Shown: positions 8,339 to 15,691 of the stretch, one piece after another
Layout of the letters: each line of letters begins with the position of its first letter
Position numbering within the stretch: position 1 is the stretch's first letter
DNA from: Christensenella sp036660175
Lineage (GTDB): Bacteria > Bacillota > Clostridia > Christensenellales > Christensenellaceae
Length of the DNA: 17,582 bases
Assembly: GCA_036660175.1 (NCBI GenBank)
Contig: JAVXBD010000027.1
Location: 1 to 17,582, forward strand
Direction: 5' to 3'
The notes under the pieces: generated by a model
Databases searched by the model: none
Seen by the model: only the letters and a program-made list of their open reading frames with translations
What the model was told of the DNA's origin: nothing
Made by a program: the position numbers and the translations under genes

Positions 8339-8339
8339 C

Positions 8340-9029
8340 TTATCTTCTTTTTGAAAGCAAAAACAACCGTAAAAATGACAGGAAAGAGGCAAGCATCGCC
8401 GCCACATAGGTCATTGCCGCCGCACTCAGCATCTTTTTCGCTTCTATTTGCTCCGTCGCACTAAGCACCCCCGATGCGGAAATATTGGCAAGCGCACGTT
8501 TTGACGCATTAAACTCTACAGGCAAAGTAATCAACTGAAAAATAACCACAGCAAAATACACCCATGCACCAATATCTACCAGCACTGCCATACTTGAAAA
8601 GATAATACCAATTAAAATCAATGGAAACGCAAGGGTTGTTGCCACGTTTACCACTGGCACAATTGCATTGCGCACGCTCATTGGTTTATATTTTTTCTCT
8701 TTTTGAAGAACGTGTCCTGCCTCATGTGCCGCAATTGAAATTGCCGCAATACTCCGCTTCCCATAGACACCCTCCGAAAGATTAACTGTGTTGTTTCTTG
8801 GGTCAAAATGGTCTGTCATTTTCCCTGAAATCGCCTGCACGCTGACACCCGAAACACCGTTTTGCTCAAGCATGGTACGTGCAAATTGTCCGCCCGATAT
8901 GCCGCTTTTTGCATCAATCTGCGAATATTTTTTATAGGTGCTGCTTACCTTTGCCTGCGCCCATATTGTGATAATAAACGCTGGAATCAGCAGCAAAAAT
9001 GTTGGGTCAAATAAAAATGAAAAAAACAT
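8340..9029 (-). CDS. YugP-like zinc membrane metallopeptidase
   Basis: A 229-residue membrane protein of the neutral zinc metallopeptidase family (Zn_peptidase_2, B. subtilis YugP-like). It has an N-terminal membrane helix (residues about 7-24), a soluble segment, the zinc motif HEAGH (His102, Glu103, His106), two more helices (about 125-170), then VEFNAS with the likely third zinc ligand Glu172, and a C-terminal helix (about 205-225). All catalytic residues are present. The cellular substrate of the family is unknown. The ATG has AGAGG six bases upstream. The gene follows the histidinol-phosphatase gene by only 14 bases, so they share a transcript. Length and layout match full-length family members. 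Confidence 0.92.
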   Translation of the reverse strand: MFFSFLFDPTFLLLIPAFIITIWAQAKVSSTYKKYSQIDAKSGISGGQFARTMLEQNGVSGVSVQAISGKMTDHFDPRNNTVNLSEGVYGKRSIAAISIAAHEAGHVLQKEKKYKPMSVRNAIVPVVNVATTLAFPLILIGIIFSSMAVLVDIGAWVYFAVVIFQLITLPVEFNASKRALANISASGVLSATEQIEAKKMLSAAAMTYVAAMLASFLSFLRLFLLSKRR

Positions 9030-9043
9030 GAAAATCCTCTTTT

Positions 9044-9850
9044 CTATAGTTTAATAAACGTTGGCTTCCTTTGCGTAAATGTGCAGATATACTTAGCACC
9101 GCATTCTTTTATCAATTCTTGCGCCTGTAAAAAACAATGCCCTATGACTTCTGCGCTGTGTGCATCTGAACCCATCGTCAGAATCTCTCCGCCCAATTCC
9201 ACATATCTTTTAAGAATACTTTTATGCGGTGTGGGATAACCATATATATAATAGTTGCTCGTGTTGACTTCAATTCCCTTGCCAGCGCCAATCACTTTTT
9301 TTAGCAGCTCGTCAATCAGCTCTGGAAAATCGTGATACTGGAAAGGTGCTTCGTCTTTTTTCGTATTGGACTTTTTTAAATATTTATCAATATATCCAAT
9401 ATGCCCAATCACATCGTAATGATCAAACAAAGAAATACATTTTAAAATTTCCTGCAAATATTCACGCTGTCCCTCACGTACCGTTTTCCCGTCAAAAAAA
9501 TCTCCCCACCAAGGGTCTTTTCCGCCCACGGCATGCTGAGATGCAATGATAAAATCAAACTCCTTATCTTTTAAATCATCACTTATTTTTTGAATAGAAG
9601 TCGGAATCAGCCCAACCTCAACACCTCTTTTGATGATGATTTCAGGGACTTCTCTGCGTACCCGTTCTATCTGCCGATTGTATAATTCATAATCATACTC
9701 TGGCTTGGCATCTGGATACGGATAGTCTATTTCGTGATGCTCTGTAAAGCAAATTTCATCAAGTCCAATGTCCCTTGCATAAACTGCACAATCCACCATA
9801 TCAGTATAGGCATCAAAGGATACGTTAGAATGCACATGATAATCAACCAT
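9044..9850 (-). CDS. Histidinol-phosphatase, PHP family (HisJ-type)
   Basis: A 268-residue PHP-domain metal-dependent phosphatase, most likely histidinol-phosphatase, which removes phosphate from L-histidinol phosphate in histidine synthesis. Metal-binding motifs are in the family order: HVHS (His5, His7), EHH (37-39), Glu78 in GVEVG, His106 in SQHAVGG, His150 in IGHIGY, and Asp229/His231 in GSDAHS. GGAGG lies nine bases before the ATG. No other his gene is near, which is common for this class. The assignment is based on the PHP motifs and HisJ-like order, so another phosphoester substrate remains possible. Two genes run from its promoter: this one and the YugP-like peptidase. Confidence 0.87.
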   Translation of the reverse strand: MVDYHVHSNVSFDAYTDMVDCAVYARDIGLDEICFTEHHEIDYPYPDAKPEYDYELYNRQIERVRREVPEIIIKRGVEVGLIPTSIQKISDDLKDKEFDFIIASQHAVGGKDPWWGDFFDGKTVREGQREYLQEILKCISLFDHYDVIGHIGYIDKYLKKSNTKKDEAPFQYHDFPELIDELLKKVIGAGKGIEVNTSNYYIYGYPTPHKSILKRYVELGGEILTMGSDAHSAEVIGHCFLQAQELIKECGAKYICTFTQRKPTFIKL

Positions 9851-9875
9851 TTATAAAACCCTCCTATTGTTTATT

Positions 9876-9904
9876 ATAATACAAAATATTGCAAGCATAA
9901 ACAA
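9876..9904 (-). promoter_or_regulatory. Promoter for the hisJ-type gene
   Basis: On the minus strand TTGTTT (9904-9899) is followed by a 17-base spacer and TATTAT (9881-9876). An overlapping TATAAT three bases further on would give a 20-base spacer and is less likely. The start would be near 9869, giving a short leader of about 20 bases. Confidence 0.6.
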
Positions 9905-9940
9905 GAGTTCTATATATTTTTATATTGTTTACAATTTATT

Positions 9941-9963
9941 TTTATTGCAAATTATGATATACT
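9941..9963 (+). promoter_or_regulatory. Extended -10 promoter for the queT operon
   Basis: TGA at 9955-9957 precedes TATACT (9958-9963), an extended -10 element; the -35 region 17 bases upstream is poor (TTTATT), which extended -10 promoters tolerate. Transcription would start near 9970, only about 23 bases before the queT ATG. It is divergent from the hisJ-type promoter, about 55 bases away. Confidence 0.55.
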
Positions 9964-9992
9964 GATTTTGAATAATTCGTAAGAGGTAAGAC

Positions 9993-10475
9993 ATGCAGCA
10001 TCTTTCAAAAACAAGATTCCTGTGCGAAATGGCACTGATTGCGGCAATTTATGCCACCCTCACGCTTGCGCTCGCACCCATCAGCTTTGGGGCGGTACAG
10101 CTTCGGGTATCAGAAGCACTGAGTATTTTACCATTTTTTACAGCAGCCGCCGTCCCCGCACTTTTTGTTGGATGTTTGATTTCCAATATTTTCGGTTCTG
10201 CGCTTGGTCTTTTGGATATTATCGCTGGAAGTCTTGCAACCTTGTGTGCGGCATTTATTGCTTCAAAAATCAAAAACAAATGGCTAGTGCCGCTGCCTAG
10301 CGTAATAATCAACGCATTTGTTGTCGGCTGGGTGCTGTATCTATCCTTGGGTGTTCCATTTTTTGTAAATGTATTATGGGTAGGCATTGGTCAGGCACTT
10401 GCGTGTTATGGTCTTGGTATGCCGCTTTTATTTATTTTAGAGAAATATAAAAAAGCAATCTTTTTAAGAAGTTAG
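9993..10475 (+). CDS. queT: QueT family transporter (queuosine precursor)
   Basis: A 160-residue integral membrane protein with about five hydrophobic helices, of the QueT family, proposed to be the substrate-binding S component that takes up the queuosine precursor preQ1 or a related base with an ECF energising module. Family signatures are ALAPISFGAVQLRVSEAL (about 26-43) and the following LPFFTAAAVPALFVG segment. AGAGG lies six bases before the ATG. It is the first gene of a plus-strand run, and its stop codon is one to ten bases from the next start. No ECF ATPase or queuosine-synthesis gene is in the window, so the energising module must lie elsewhere. The leader is too short for a preQ1 riboswitch if the promoter at 9958 is used. 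Confidence 0.88.
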   Translation: MQHLSKTRFLCEMALIAAIYATLTLALAPISFGAVQLRVSEALSILPFFTAAAVPALFVGCLISNIFGSALGLLDIIAGSLATLCAAFIASKIKNKWLVPLPSVIINAFVVGWVLYLSLGVPFFVNVLWVGIGQALACYGLGMPLLFILEKYKKAIFLRS

Positions 10476-10485
10476 GATGTGCAAC

Positions 10486-11076
10486 ATGAAAAATATCTGT
10501 GTGTTTGGCTCGTCATCATCGACGCTACACAAAATCTATTATGAAGATGCTTATCTGCTGGGTAGTCTGATTGCAAAAAATGGCTATGGGCTTGTTTTTG
10601 GCGCAGGAGATATGGGCATGATGGGTAGCTGTGCACGTGGCGTACACAGCATAGAAGGCGGGCATGTAACGGGGGTAATTCCCTCTTTTATGAACACTTC
10701 TGGGATTGCCTATTCCAAATGTGATGAGCTGATTATTACCGAAAGTATGCGTGAGCGTAAACGGCAAATGGAGGAGCTATCTCAAGTTTTTGTGACTGTG
10801 GCAGGCGGTTTTGGCACTTTTGAAGAGCTTTTTGAGGTTATTACCTTAAAGCAGCTCGTGCGGCACAAAAAGCAGATCCTGATTTTAAATACAAATGGCT
10901 ATTATAATAAATTAATCGGTTTCCTTGATGAATGCGTCACGCAAAACTTTTCAAACCCGCAAAATAATATGGTTTACACCGTAGTGAACACACCGCAGGA
11001 AGTAATGACCGCCATCAAAAATTACCAATATTCACCGCTGGACACAAAAAGGTTTTCGCATACAAACGAGGAGTAA
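10486..11076 (+). CDS. LOG family protein (TIGR00730-type)
   Basis: A 196-residue Rossmann-like protein of the lysine decarboxylase-like/LOG family. Members hydrolyse nucleoside 5'-monophosphates, releasing ribose 5-phosphate and the base; some activate cytokinins. Visible features are VFGSSS (6-11), SMRERK (87-92), matching the MxxRK active-site motif, and AGGFGTFEE (106-114), matching PGGxGTxxE. The first position of the latter is alanine instead of the usual proline. The ATG at 10486 is favoured because AGGA lies eight bases upstream; an in-frame ATG at 10477, one base after the queT stop, has no separate ribosome binding site. It lies between queT and a membrane protein gene, 7 bases from the latter. 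A link to nucleobase salvage with QueT is possible but inferred. Confidence 0.88.
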   Translation: MKNICVFGSSSSTLHKIYYEDAYLLGSLIAKNGYGLVFGAGDMGMMGSCARGVHSIEGGHVTGVIPSFMNTSGIAYSKCDELIITESMRERKRQMEELSQVFVTVAGGFGTFEELFEVITLKQLVRHKKQILILNTNGYYNKLIGFLDECVTQNFSNPQNNMVYTVVNTPQEVMTAIKNYQYSPLDTKRFSHTNEE

Positions 11077-11083
11077 GAATGCC

Positions 11084-12010
11084 ATGCCTATGAAATTAAA
11101 AGAAATCTTTAAGCGGACAATGACCTCCTACAAACAAAATTTCCCCAAATTATTTGTACCGCTGATGCTGTTTCAATTGGTTTTATTATTGCCGCTTTTA
11201 TTTTTTACAATGCCTGGCACTGTAAGCGTTGCACGCAGTGTGCTTCTGACACTGTCGCAAATCGGCGGCGGTGACAAAATCTATAGTATCCTCAGTGTAC
11301 TTATTATCGTGGCACTGGTTGCAGTTTTCCTTTCGCCCTTGATGGTAGGGGACGTGGTCTATGTCATCAACCGTGATTATCACAACCAAAAGGCAGGCTT
11401 TAAGCAGGCTTTTGCACACGGGAAAAAGCGTTATGCCGATATGTTAAAATCATACTTCGCCATCATCGTGCTGATTTTGCCAGTGATTTTGGCGATTGTA
11501 CTGCTGCTGTTTAACTTAAATCTTGCAGACATCGCTTGTGCGAAAAACATTGTGCTGATTACGCTTTGTGGACTGCTGCTTATTTTCTTTTTTTTCGGCA
11601 TTGTCTTTGTTCCATACACCGTTGCAATCCAGCGCAAAAAAGGATTTGATGCCGTACTGACATCATATCAATATGCTTATAAAGGAAACTTCCTAAGCAA
11701 CTTTGGCAGAATACTCATAGCCGCAGCAATGGTGGTGGCGGCAGGATCTTTTATTAACTGGTTAAGCCAGCTACCCTTTGCAGACCTCTTTTATTTGTAT
11801 CTGGAAAACCCACTTGCCGCACTTTCACAGCCGCTTATGATTTTTGCAATTCTGCTGTCTGTTGCCGCAATTATTATCATCACGCTTGTTTTTCCGTTCT
11901 GGTATGCGTTTACCTATCATACCTACAAGAATGCGGAATTTGAATATAATAGGAAATATAAAGGAGAAAAAATCAATGAGAGCAATTGTAAGTGTACTCG
12001 GCAAGGATAA
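11084..12010 (+). CDS. Multi-pass membrane protein, unknown function
   Basis: A 308-residue membrane protein with about six hydrophobic helices, near residues 22-43, 65-88, 120-145, 152-178, 205-225 and 245-275. The N-terminus is basic and amphipathic (MKLKEIFKRTMTSYKQNF), and loops carry FKQAFAHGKKRY, a pattern seen in the loose DUF975/GPDase-membrane-domain type of proteins. That resemblance is weak and gives no function. GGAG overlapping the end of the LOG gene lies ten bases before the ATG. The end of the gene overlaps the ACT-domain gene by 35 bases, so its last dozen residues (after KGEK) are encoded by DNA shared with the next gene. It is probably translationally coupled within the queT-pepF operon. 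Confidence 0.8.
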   Translation: MPMKLKEIFKRTMTSYKQNFPKLFVPLMLFQLVLLLPLLFFTMPGTVSVARSVLLTLSQIGGGDKIYSILSVLIIVALVAVFLSPLMVGDVVYVINRDYHNQKAGFKQAFAHGKKRYADMLKSYFAIIVLILPVILAIVLLLFNLNLADIACAKNIVLITLCGLLLIFFFFGIVFVPYTVAIQRKKGFDAVLTSYQYAYKGNFLSNFGRILIAAAMVVAAGSFINWLSQLPFADLFYLYLENPLAALSQPLMIFAILLSVAAIIIITLVFPFWYAFTYHTYKNAEFEYNRKYKGEKINESNCKCTRQG

Positions 12011-12248
12011 ACCCGGAATTATCGCAAAGGTTTCAGGGGTTCTATATGAAGTAAATGCCAATATTTTGGATATTACACAAACGGTTTTGCGTGAAGAATT
12101 TTTTGTAATGACTATGCTTGTGGATTTATCCGCAATCAATACCTCTTTTGAAGAAATAAAGCAAAAAATGCAGCACGCTTCTGAGCAAATCGGCATGGAA
12201 ATCAAGCTTCAGCGTGAAGAGATTTTCAAGAGTATGCACAGGGTATAA
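11976..12248 (+). CDS. Stand-alone ACT-domain protein (UPF0237)
   Basis: A 90-residue protein made almost wholly of one ACT domain (residues 3-75). It starts RAIVSVLGKDKPGIIAKVSG, with the glycine-containing ligand-binding turn of ACT folds, then NANILDITQTVL. Such free ACT proteins usually bind an amino acid and act as dimers; the ligand for UPF0237 is unknown. The ATG at 11976 is chosen because AAGGAG lies nine bases upstream and the ACT fold begins at once; a longer frame open to 11844 lies inside the membrane protein gene. It overlaps that gene by 35 bases. The next gene is its usual partner UPF0210, a conserved pair in Firmicutes and other groups, which supports the assignment. Confidence 0.93.
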   Translation: MRAIVSVLGKDKPGIIAKVSGVLYEVNANILDITQTVLREEFFVMTMLVDLSAINTSFEEIKQKMQHASEQIGMEIKLQREEIFKSMHRV

Positions 12249-12254
12249 ACGATA

Positions 12255-12277
12255 GCTGCTAAAGAATATATAGCGGC
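12255..12277 (+). other. Intercistronic hairpin between the ACT and UPF0210 genes
   Basis: GCTGCTA (12255-12261) can pair along its full length with TAGCGGC (12271-12277), including one G-T wobble, closing a nine-base loop. No T-run follows, and the GAGGAG ribosome binding site of the next gene begins a few bases later. It may tune the relative output of the two partners or be an RNA processing site. Confidence 0.4.
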
Positions 12278-12297
12278 AAACAGAGGAGAATTTATAT

Positions 12298-13650
12298 ATG
12301 ATCAATCAACAGGATATTCTAAAAACAATCGAAATGATTGAATATCAGAATTTAGATATTCGCACCATCACCATGGGCATTTCTTTGCTTGACTGCGTAT
12401 CTGATAATTCGGATATTTGCTCACAAAGAGTATATGATAAAATCGTCAGATATGCACACGACTTAGTAAAGACTGGCGAAGATATTGAAAGCGAATTTGG
12501 TATTCCCATCGTCAACAAGCGGATTTCTGTTACACCGATTTCCCTAATTTCTCAGGGCTGCGGCGACTATATCAAGTTTGCACGGGCAATGGACAAAGCC
12601 GCAAAAGAAGTCGGTATTGATTTCATCGGCGGTTATTCGGCTTTTGTGCAAAAAGCGGCAACCGAACAAGAGCTTATTTTTATTGATTCCATTCCACAGG
12701 CACTTTGCGAAACAGACCTTGTATGCTCTTGCGTCAACGTTGCAACAACTCGTGCAGGCATCAATATGGACGCCGTTGCAAGAATGGGCGGCATCATCAA
12801 GCAATGCGCCCAAAAAACAGCCGACAAGGACGGGCTTGGTGCAGCAAAACTGGTTGTTTTTGCAAATGCAGTGGAAGATAATCCGTTTATGGCGGGTGCT
12901 TTTCATGGAACTGGCGAGGGCGACTGCGTCATCAACGTGGGTGTTTCAGGTCCGGGTGTTGTAAAAGTGGCGCTCGAAACAAAAAAAGATGCGAAATTTG
13001 ATGAAATAGCTGATACAATCAAGCGTACAGCGTTTAATATAACAAGGATGGGACAATTGGTTGCCCGTGAAGCAAGCAAGCGGCTTCATGTTCCTTTTGG
13101 AATTGTGGATTTGTCACTTGCACCCACTCCTGCAATCGGTGACAGCGTTGCACATATCTTAGAAGAAATGGGACTTGAAACTTGCGGCGCACACGGCACA
13201 ACTGCCGCCCTTGCACTGCTCAATGATGCGGTAAAAAAGGGTGGTATCATGGCAAGTTCCCATGTTGGTGGTCTTTCAGGCGCTTTTATCCCAGTATCTG
13301 AAGATGCAGGCATGATTCATGCAGTGCAGACAGGCGCATTGAGCATTGAAAAATTAGAAGCCATGACTTGCGTATGCTCCGTAGGGCTTGATATGATTGC
13401 TCTGCCTGGTGATACACCTGACTATGTACTGGCGGCAATTATTGCGGACGAAGCGGCAATCGGCGTTGTCAACACTAAGACAACCGCAGTGCGGCTCATT
13501 CCCGTTCCCAACAAAAAAGTCGGCGAAACAGTTTGCTTTGGCGGACTTTTGGGCAGTGCGCCCATCATGACATATAACCAGAACTCTCCTGAAAAGTTTA
13601 TTGCAAGAGGAGGCAGAATCCCTGCACCCCTGCATGCTCAAAGAAATTGA
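12298..13650 (+). CDS. UPF0210 (PFL-like, DUF711) family protein
   Basis: A 450-residue soluble protein of the UPF0210 family, whose fold has been described as resembling pyruvate formate-lyase; no reaction is established. Family stretches include NLDIRTITMGISLLDC (18-33), VNKRISVTPISLI (72-84), GCGDYIKFA (87-95), GIDFIGGYSAF (106-116) and the C-terminal IARGGRIPAP. There is no glycyl-radical RVxGY-type motif near the end, so a radical mechanism is not supported. GGAG lies nine bases before the ATG. It sits 49 bases behind the ACT-domain gene, its conserved neighbour, suggesting that the ACT protein senses or regulates it, perhaps in response to an amino acid. It ends 11 bases before pepF. 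Length is normal for the family. Confidence 0.93.
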   Translation: MINQQDILKTIEMIEYQNLDIRTITMGISLLDCVSDNSDICSQRVYDKIVRYAHDLVKTGEDIESEFGIPIVNKRISVTPISLISQGCGDYIKFARAMDKAAKEVGIDFIGGYSAFVQKAATEQELIFIDSIPQALCETDLVCSCVNVATTRAGINMDAVARMGGIIKQCAQKTADKDGLGAAKLVVFANAVEDNPFMAGAFHGTGEGDCVINVGVSGPGVVKVALETKKDAKFDEIADTIKRTAFNITRMGQLVAREASKRLHVPFGIVDLSLAPTPAIGDSVAHILEEMGLETCGAHGTTAALALLNDAVKKGGIMASSHVGGLSGAFIPVSEDAGMIHAVQTGALSIEKLEAMTCVCSVGLDMIALPGDTPDYVLAAIIADEAAIGVVNTKTTAVRLIPVPNKKVGETVCFGGLLGSAPIMTYNQNSPEKFIARGGRIPAPLHAQRN

Positions 13651-13661
13651 GGTAAGATAAA

Positions 13662-15533
13662 ATGGAACAAAGAGATCAAATTGACAAAAGCGAAAAATGG
13701 GTATTAGAAGATATTTATGAAACCAACGAAGCATGGGAAGCTGATTATCTCAAGCTCGAAGGGCTGTTTTCACTGATTCCAGCTCTAAAAAAAACATTGA
13801 CCGACAGCGAAAAAACACTTTCAAAAGCACTTATCTCAATAGAGAAAATGGAGCATATCGCTGGGACTCTTTATGTTTATGCCCGCATGAGACGTGATGA
13901 GAACAACACCAACCCGACCTATCAAGCAATGGTTTCTCGTGCTATGGACATTAACGTGCGCCTGTCAAGCGAGCTTTCTTTTATCAGCCCTGCACTGCTT
14001 GCTTTAAAAAAAGGTGTGCTGGAAACCTATATTGAGGACACCGCACCGCACTGTGAAGTGCATAATCATCCCAAAACGTGTAAGAAAGGCGGCAAATGCA
14101 AAACCTGCAGCCATCATGTCAAAGGCAATGCAAAACTTGCAGATTATGACTTTATGCTCAAAGAGTTGCTGCGCAGTAAAAAACACGTACTCTCTGCAAA
14201 AGAAGAGCGTATTTTATCCATGAGTGCAGAGCTTGCAGGCGCACCTAAGGACATCTTTGGTATGCTCAACGATGCCGATATGAAATTTGGCAGTGTCAAG
14301 GACGAAAACGGGAAAAGAGTGCAGCTTTCACATGGGCAGTACATTGTCATGATGCAAAACGCAAACCGTGATGTACGCAAAAATACTTACGAAACTTACT
14401 ATCGTACATTTAAAGAACACATCAATACCATCAGTGCGGCTTATTCGGCAAGCGTCAAAAAAGACATTTTTTATGCCAAAGCAAAGAAATTTGACAGTGC
14501 GCTTGAGCATTCTCTGTTTTCTGACAACGTTCCTGTTGCATTATACGACAATCTAATCAATACCGTACACGAAAATTTAGGAACGATGTATCATTATATC
14601 GACATTCGCAAAAAAGTACTGGGCATTGACAATCTGCATATGTATGATATTTATGCACCTCTCGTTTCCAATGTAACAAACGAATATTCTTATACCGATG
14701 CCATGGCACTCGTAAAGCAAGGTCTGGCTTGTCTGGGAGATGAATATACCCAGCTTTTAAACACTGCACAAAAAGATGGATGGATTGATGTACACGAAAC
14801 CGCAGGCAAAACAAGCGGTGCATATTCGTGGGGTGTTTTTGGTGTGCATCCTTATGTATTGCTCAACCACCGTGGCGATCTGGACAGCGTTTATACCATT
14901 GCACACGAGTTAGGACACGCCATGCACACGCACTATTCCAATGCCAGCCAGCCCGAAAGCAAAGCAAGCTATGAGATTTTTGTGGCTGAAGTTGCATCTA
15001 CCGTAAATGAGATTCTATTGACACATCATCTGCTTCAGACCATTCAGGAAAAAGATGCACGCAAAACAATTTTAAATCATTATCTTGACCAATTCCGCAC
15101 AACTGTGCTTCGTCAGACCATGTTTGCAGAATTTGAAAAGCTGACACACGCTGCACAAGAAAGTAAAAATGCCTTAACGCATGAATCGCTTTGTGATATT
15201 TATGGCTCTCTTAACACACTTTATCACGGTGACGATATGGCAAAGGACGATACCATCATTTATGAATGGGCACGCATTCCGCATTTCTATAATGCTTTTT
15301 ATGTCTATAAATATGCAACTGGTTTTTCGTGTGCCGCAAAAATCGCAGCGGATATACTCTCTGGCAAACAAAACGCTGTGCAAAACTACATCAAATTTTT
15401 ATCCGCTGGCGGCAGCAATCACCCGTTAGAGCTGTTAAAAATTGCAGGTGTAGACCTTGCAAGCGGCGAGCCTGTACGGGTTTGCATGAACGAGTTTGAA
15501 AAAGCACTTACAGAGTTTGAATCAACTTTATAG
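13662..15533 (+). CDS. pepF: Oligoendopeptidase F with a Cys/His-rich insertion
   Basis: A cytoplasmic zinc metallopeptidase of the M3 family that cleaves short peptides. The zinc site is HELGH (His415, Glu416, His419) with the third ligand Glu443 in VAEVAS. The N-terminal PepF domain occupies about residues 110-190 and the M3 domain the remainder. At 623 residues it is slightly longer than the usual roughly 600. The excess lies at about 130-157, where residues 130-152 hold Cys131, 140, 146, 149 and His130, 134, 136, 151, 152, between YIEDTA and LADYDFML. This looks like an added metal-binding or redox segment and is described as a finding. GAGG lies nine bases before the ATG; the gene starts 11 bases after the UPF0210 stop codon and closes the operon. 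I saw no clear terminator after it. Confidence 0.96.
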   Translation: MEQRDQIDKSEKWVLEDIYETNEAWEADYLKLEGLFSLIPALKKTLTDSEKTLSKALISIEKMEHIAGTLYVYARMRRDENNTNPTYQAMVSRAMDINVRLSSELSFISPALLALKKGVLETYIEDTAPHCEVHNHPKTCKKGGKCKTCSHHVKGNAKLADYDFMLKELLRSKKHVLSAKEERILSMSAELAGAPKDIFGMLNDADMKFGSVKDENGKRVQLSHGQYIVMMQNANRDVRKNTYETYYRTFKEHINTISAAYSASVKKDIFYAKAKKFDSALEHSLFSDNVPVALYDNLINTVHENLGTMYHYIDIRKKVLGIDNLHMYDIYAPLVSNVTNEYSYTDAMALVKQGLACLGDEYTQLLNTAQKDGWIDVHETAGKTSGAYSWGVFGVHPYVLLNHRGDLDSVYTIAHELGHAMHTHYSNASQPESKASYEIFVAEVASTVNEILLTHHLLQTIQEKDARKTILNHYLDQFRTTVLRQTMFAEFEKLTHAAQESKNALTHESLCDIYGSLNTLYHGDDMAKDDTIIYEWARIPHFYNAFYVYKYATGFSCAAKIAADILSGKQNAVQNYIKFLSAGGSNHPLELLKIAGVDLASGEPVRVCMNEFEKALTEFESTL

Positions 15534-15553
15534 GGATTGCTGTCACGGATAGG

Positions 15554-15583
15554 TTTACAAACAATGTTTTTTTGTGATAAAAT
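15554..15583 (+). promoter_or_regulatory. Promoter for the isomerase/epimerase-like gene
   Basis: TTTACA (15554-15559), an 18-base spacer and TAAAAT (15578-15583), with TGA directly before the -10 box as an extended element. The start would be near 15590, giving a leader of about 100 bases before the ATG at 15692. The leader can form only small hairpins, such as GCTTT/AAAGC near 15591-15608 and AAGG/CCTT near 15624-15636. I recognise no riboswitch. Confidence 0.65.
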
Positions 15584-15691
15584 AGAGGTGCTTTACAAAT
15601 AAAAAGCAAGCGAAAGAATTTTTAAGGGCAATCCTTTTTAAGTCCAGTTTTGCTTATGAGTATAAATTTATTTTAGGAGGAATGACCAACC

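Noticed and set aside
13548..13650. Glycyl-radical motif in the PFL-like UPF0210 protein
   Set aside because: The C-terminus has ARGGRIPAP but no RVxG(Y/F/W) motif, so no radical enzyme claim can be made.
15534..15634. Long-range pairing GGATTGC (15534-15540) with GCAATCC (15628-15634) as a switch ahead of the isomerase-like gene
   Set aside because: The first arm lies upstream of the likely transcription start near 15590, so it would exist only in read-through RNA; a 7-bp match over this distance can be chance.
15656..15676. A six-codon leader peptide (MSINLF) before the isomerase-like gene
   Set aside because: No ribosome binding site, no telling codon run, and its stop overlaps the AGGAGG of the next gene.
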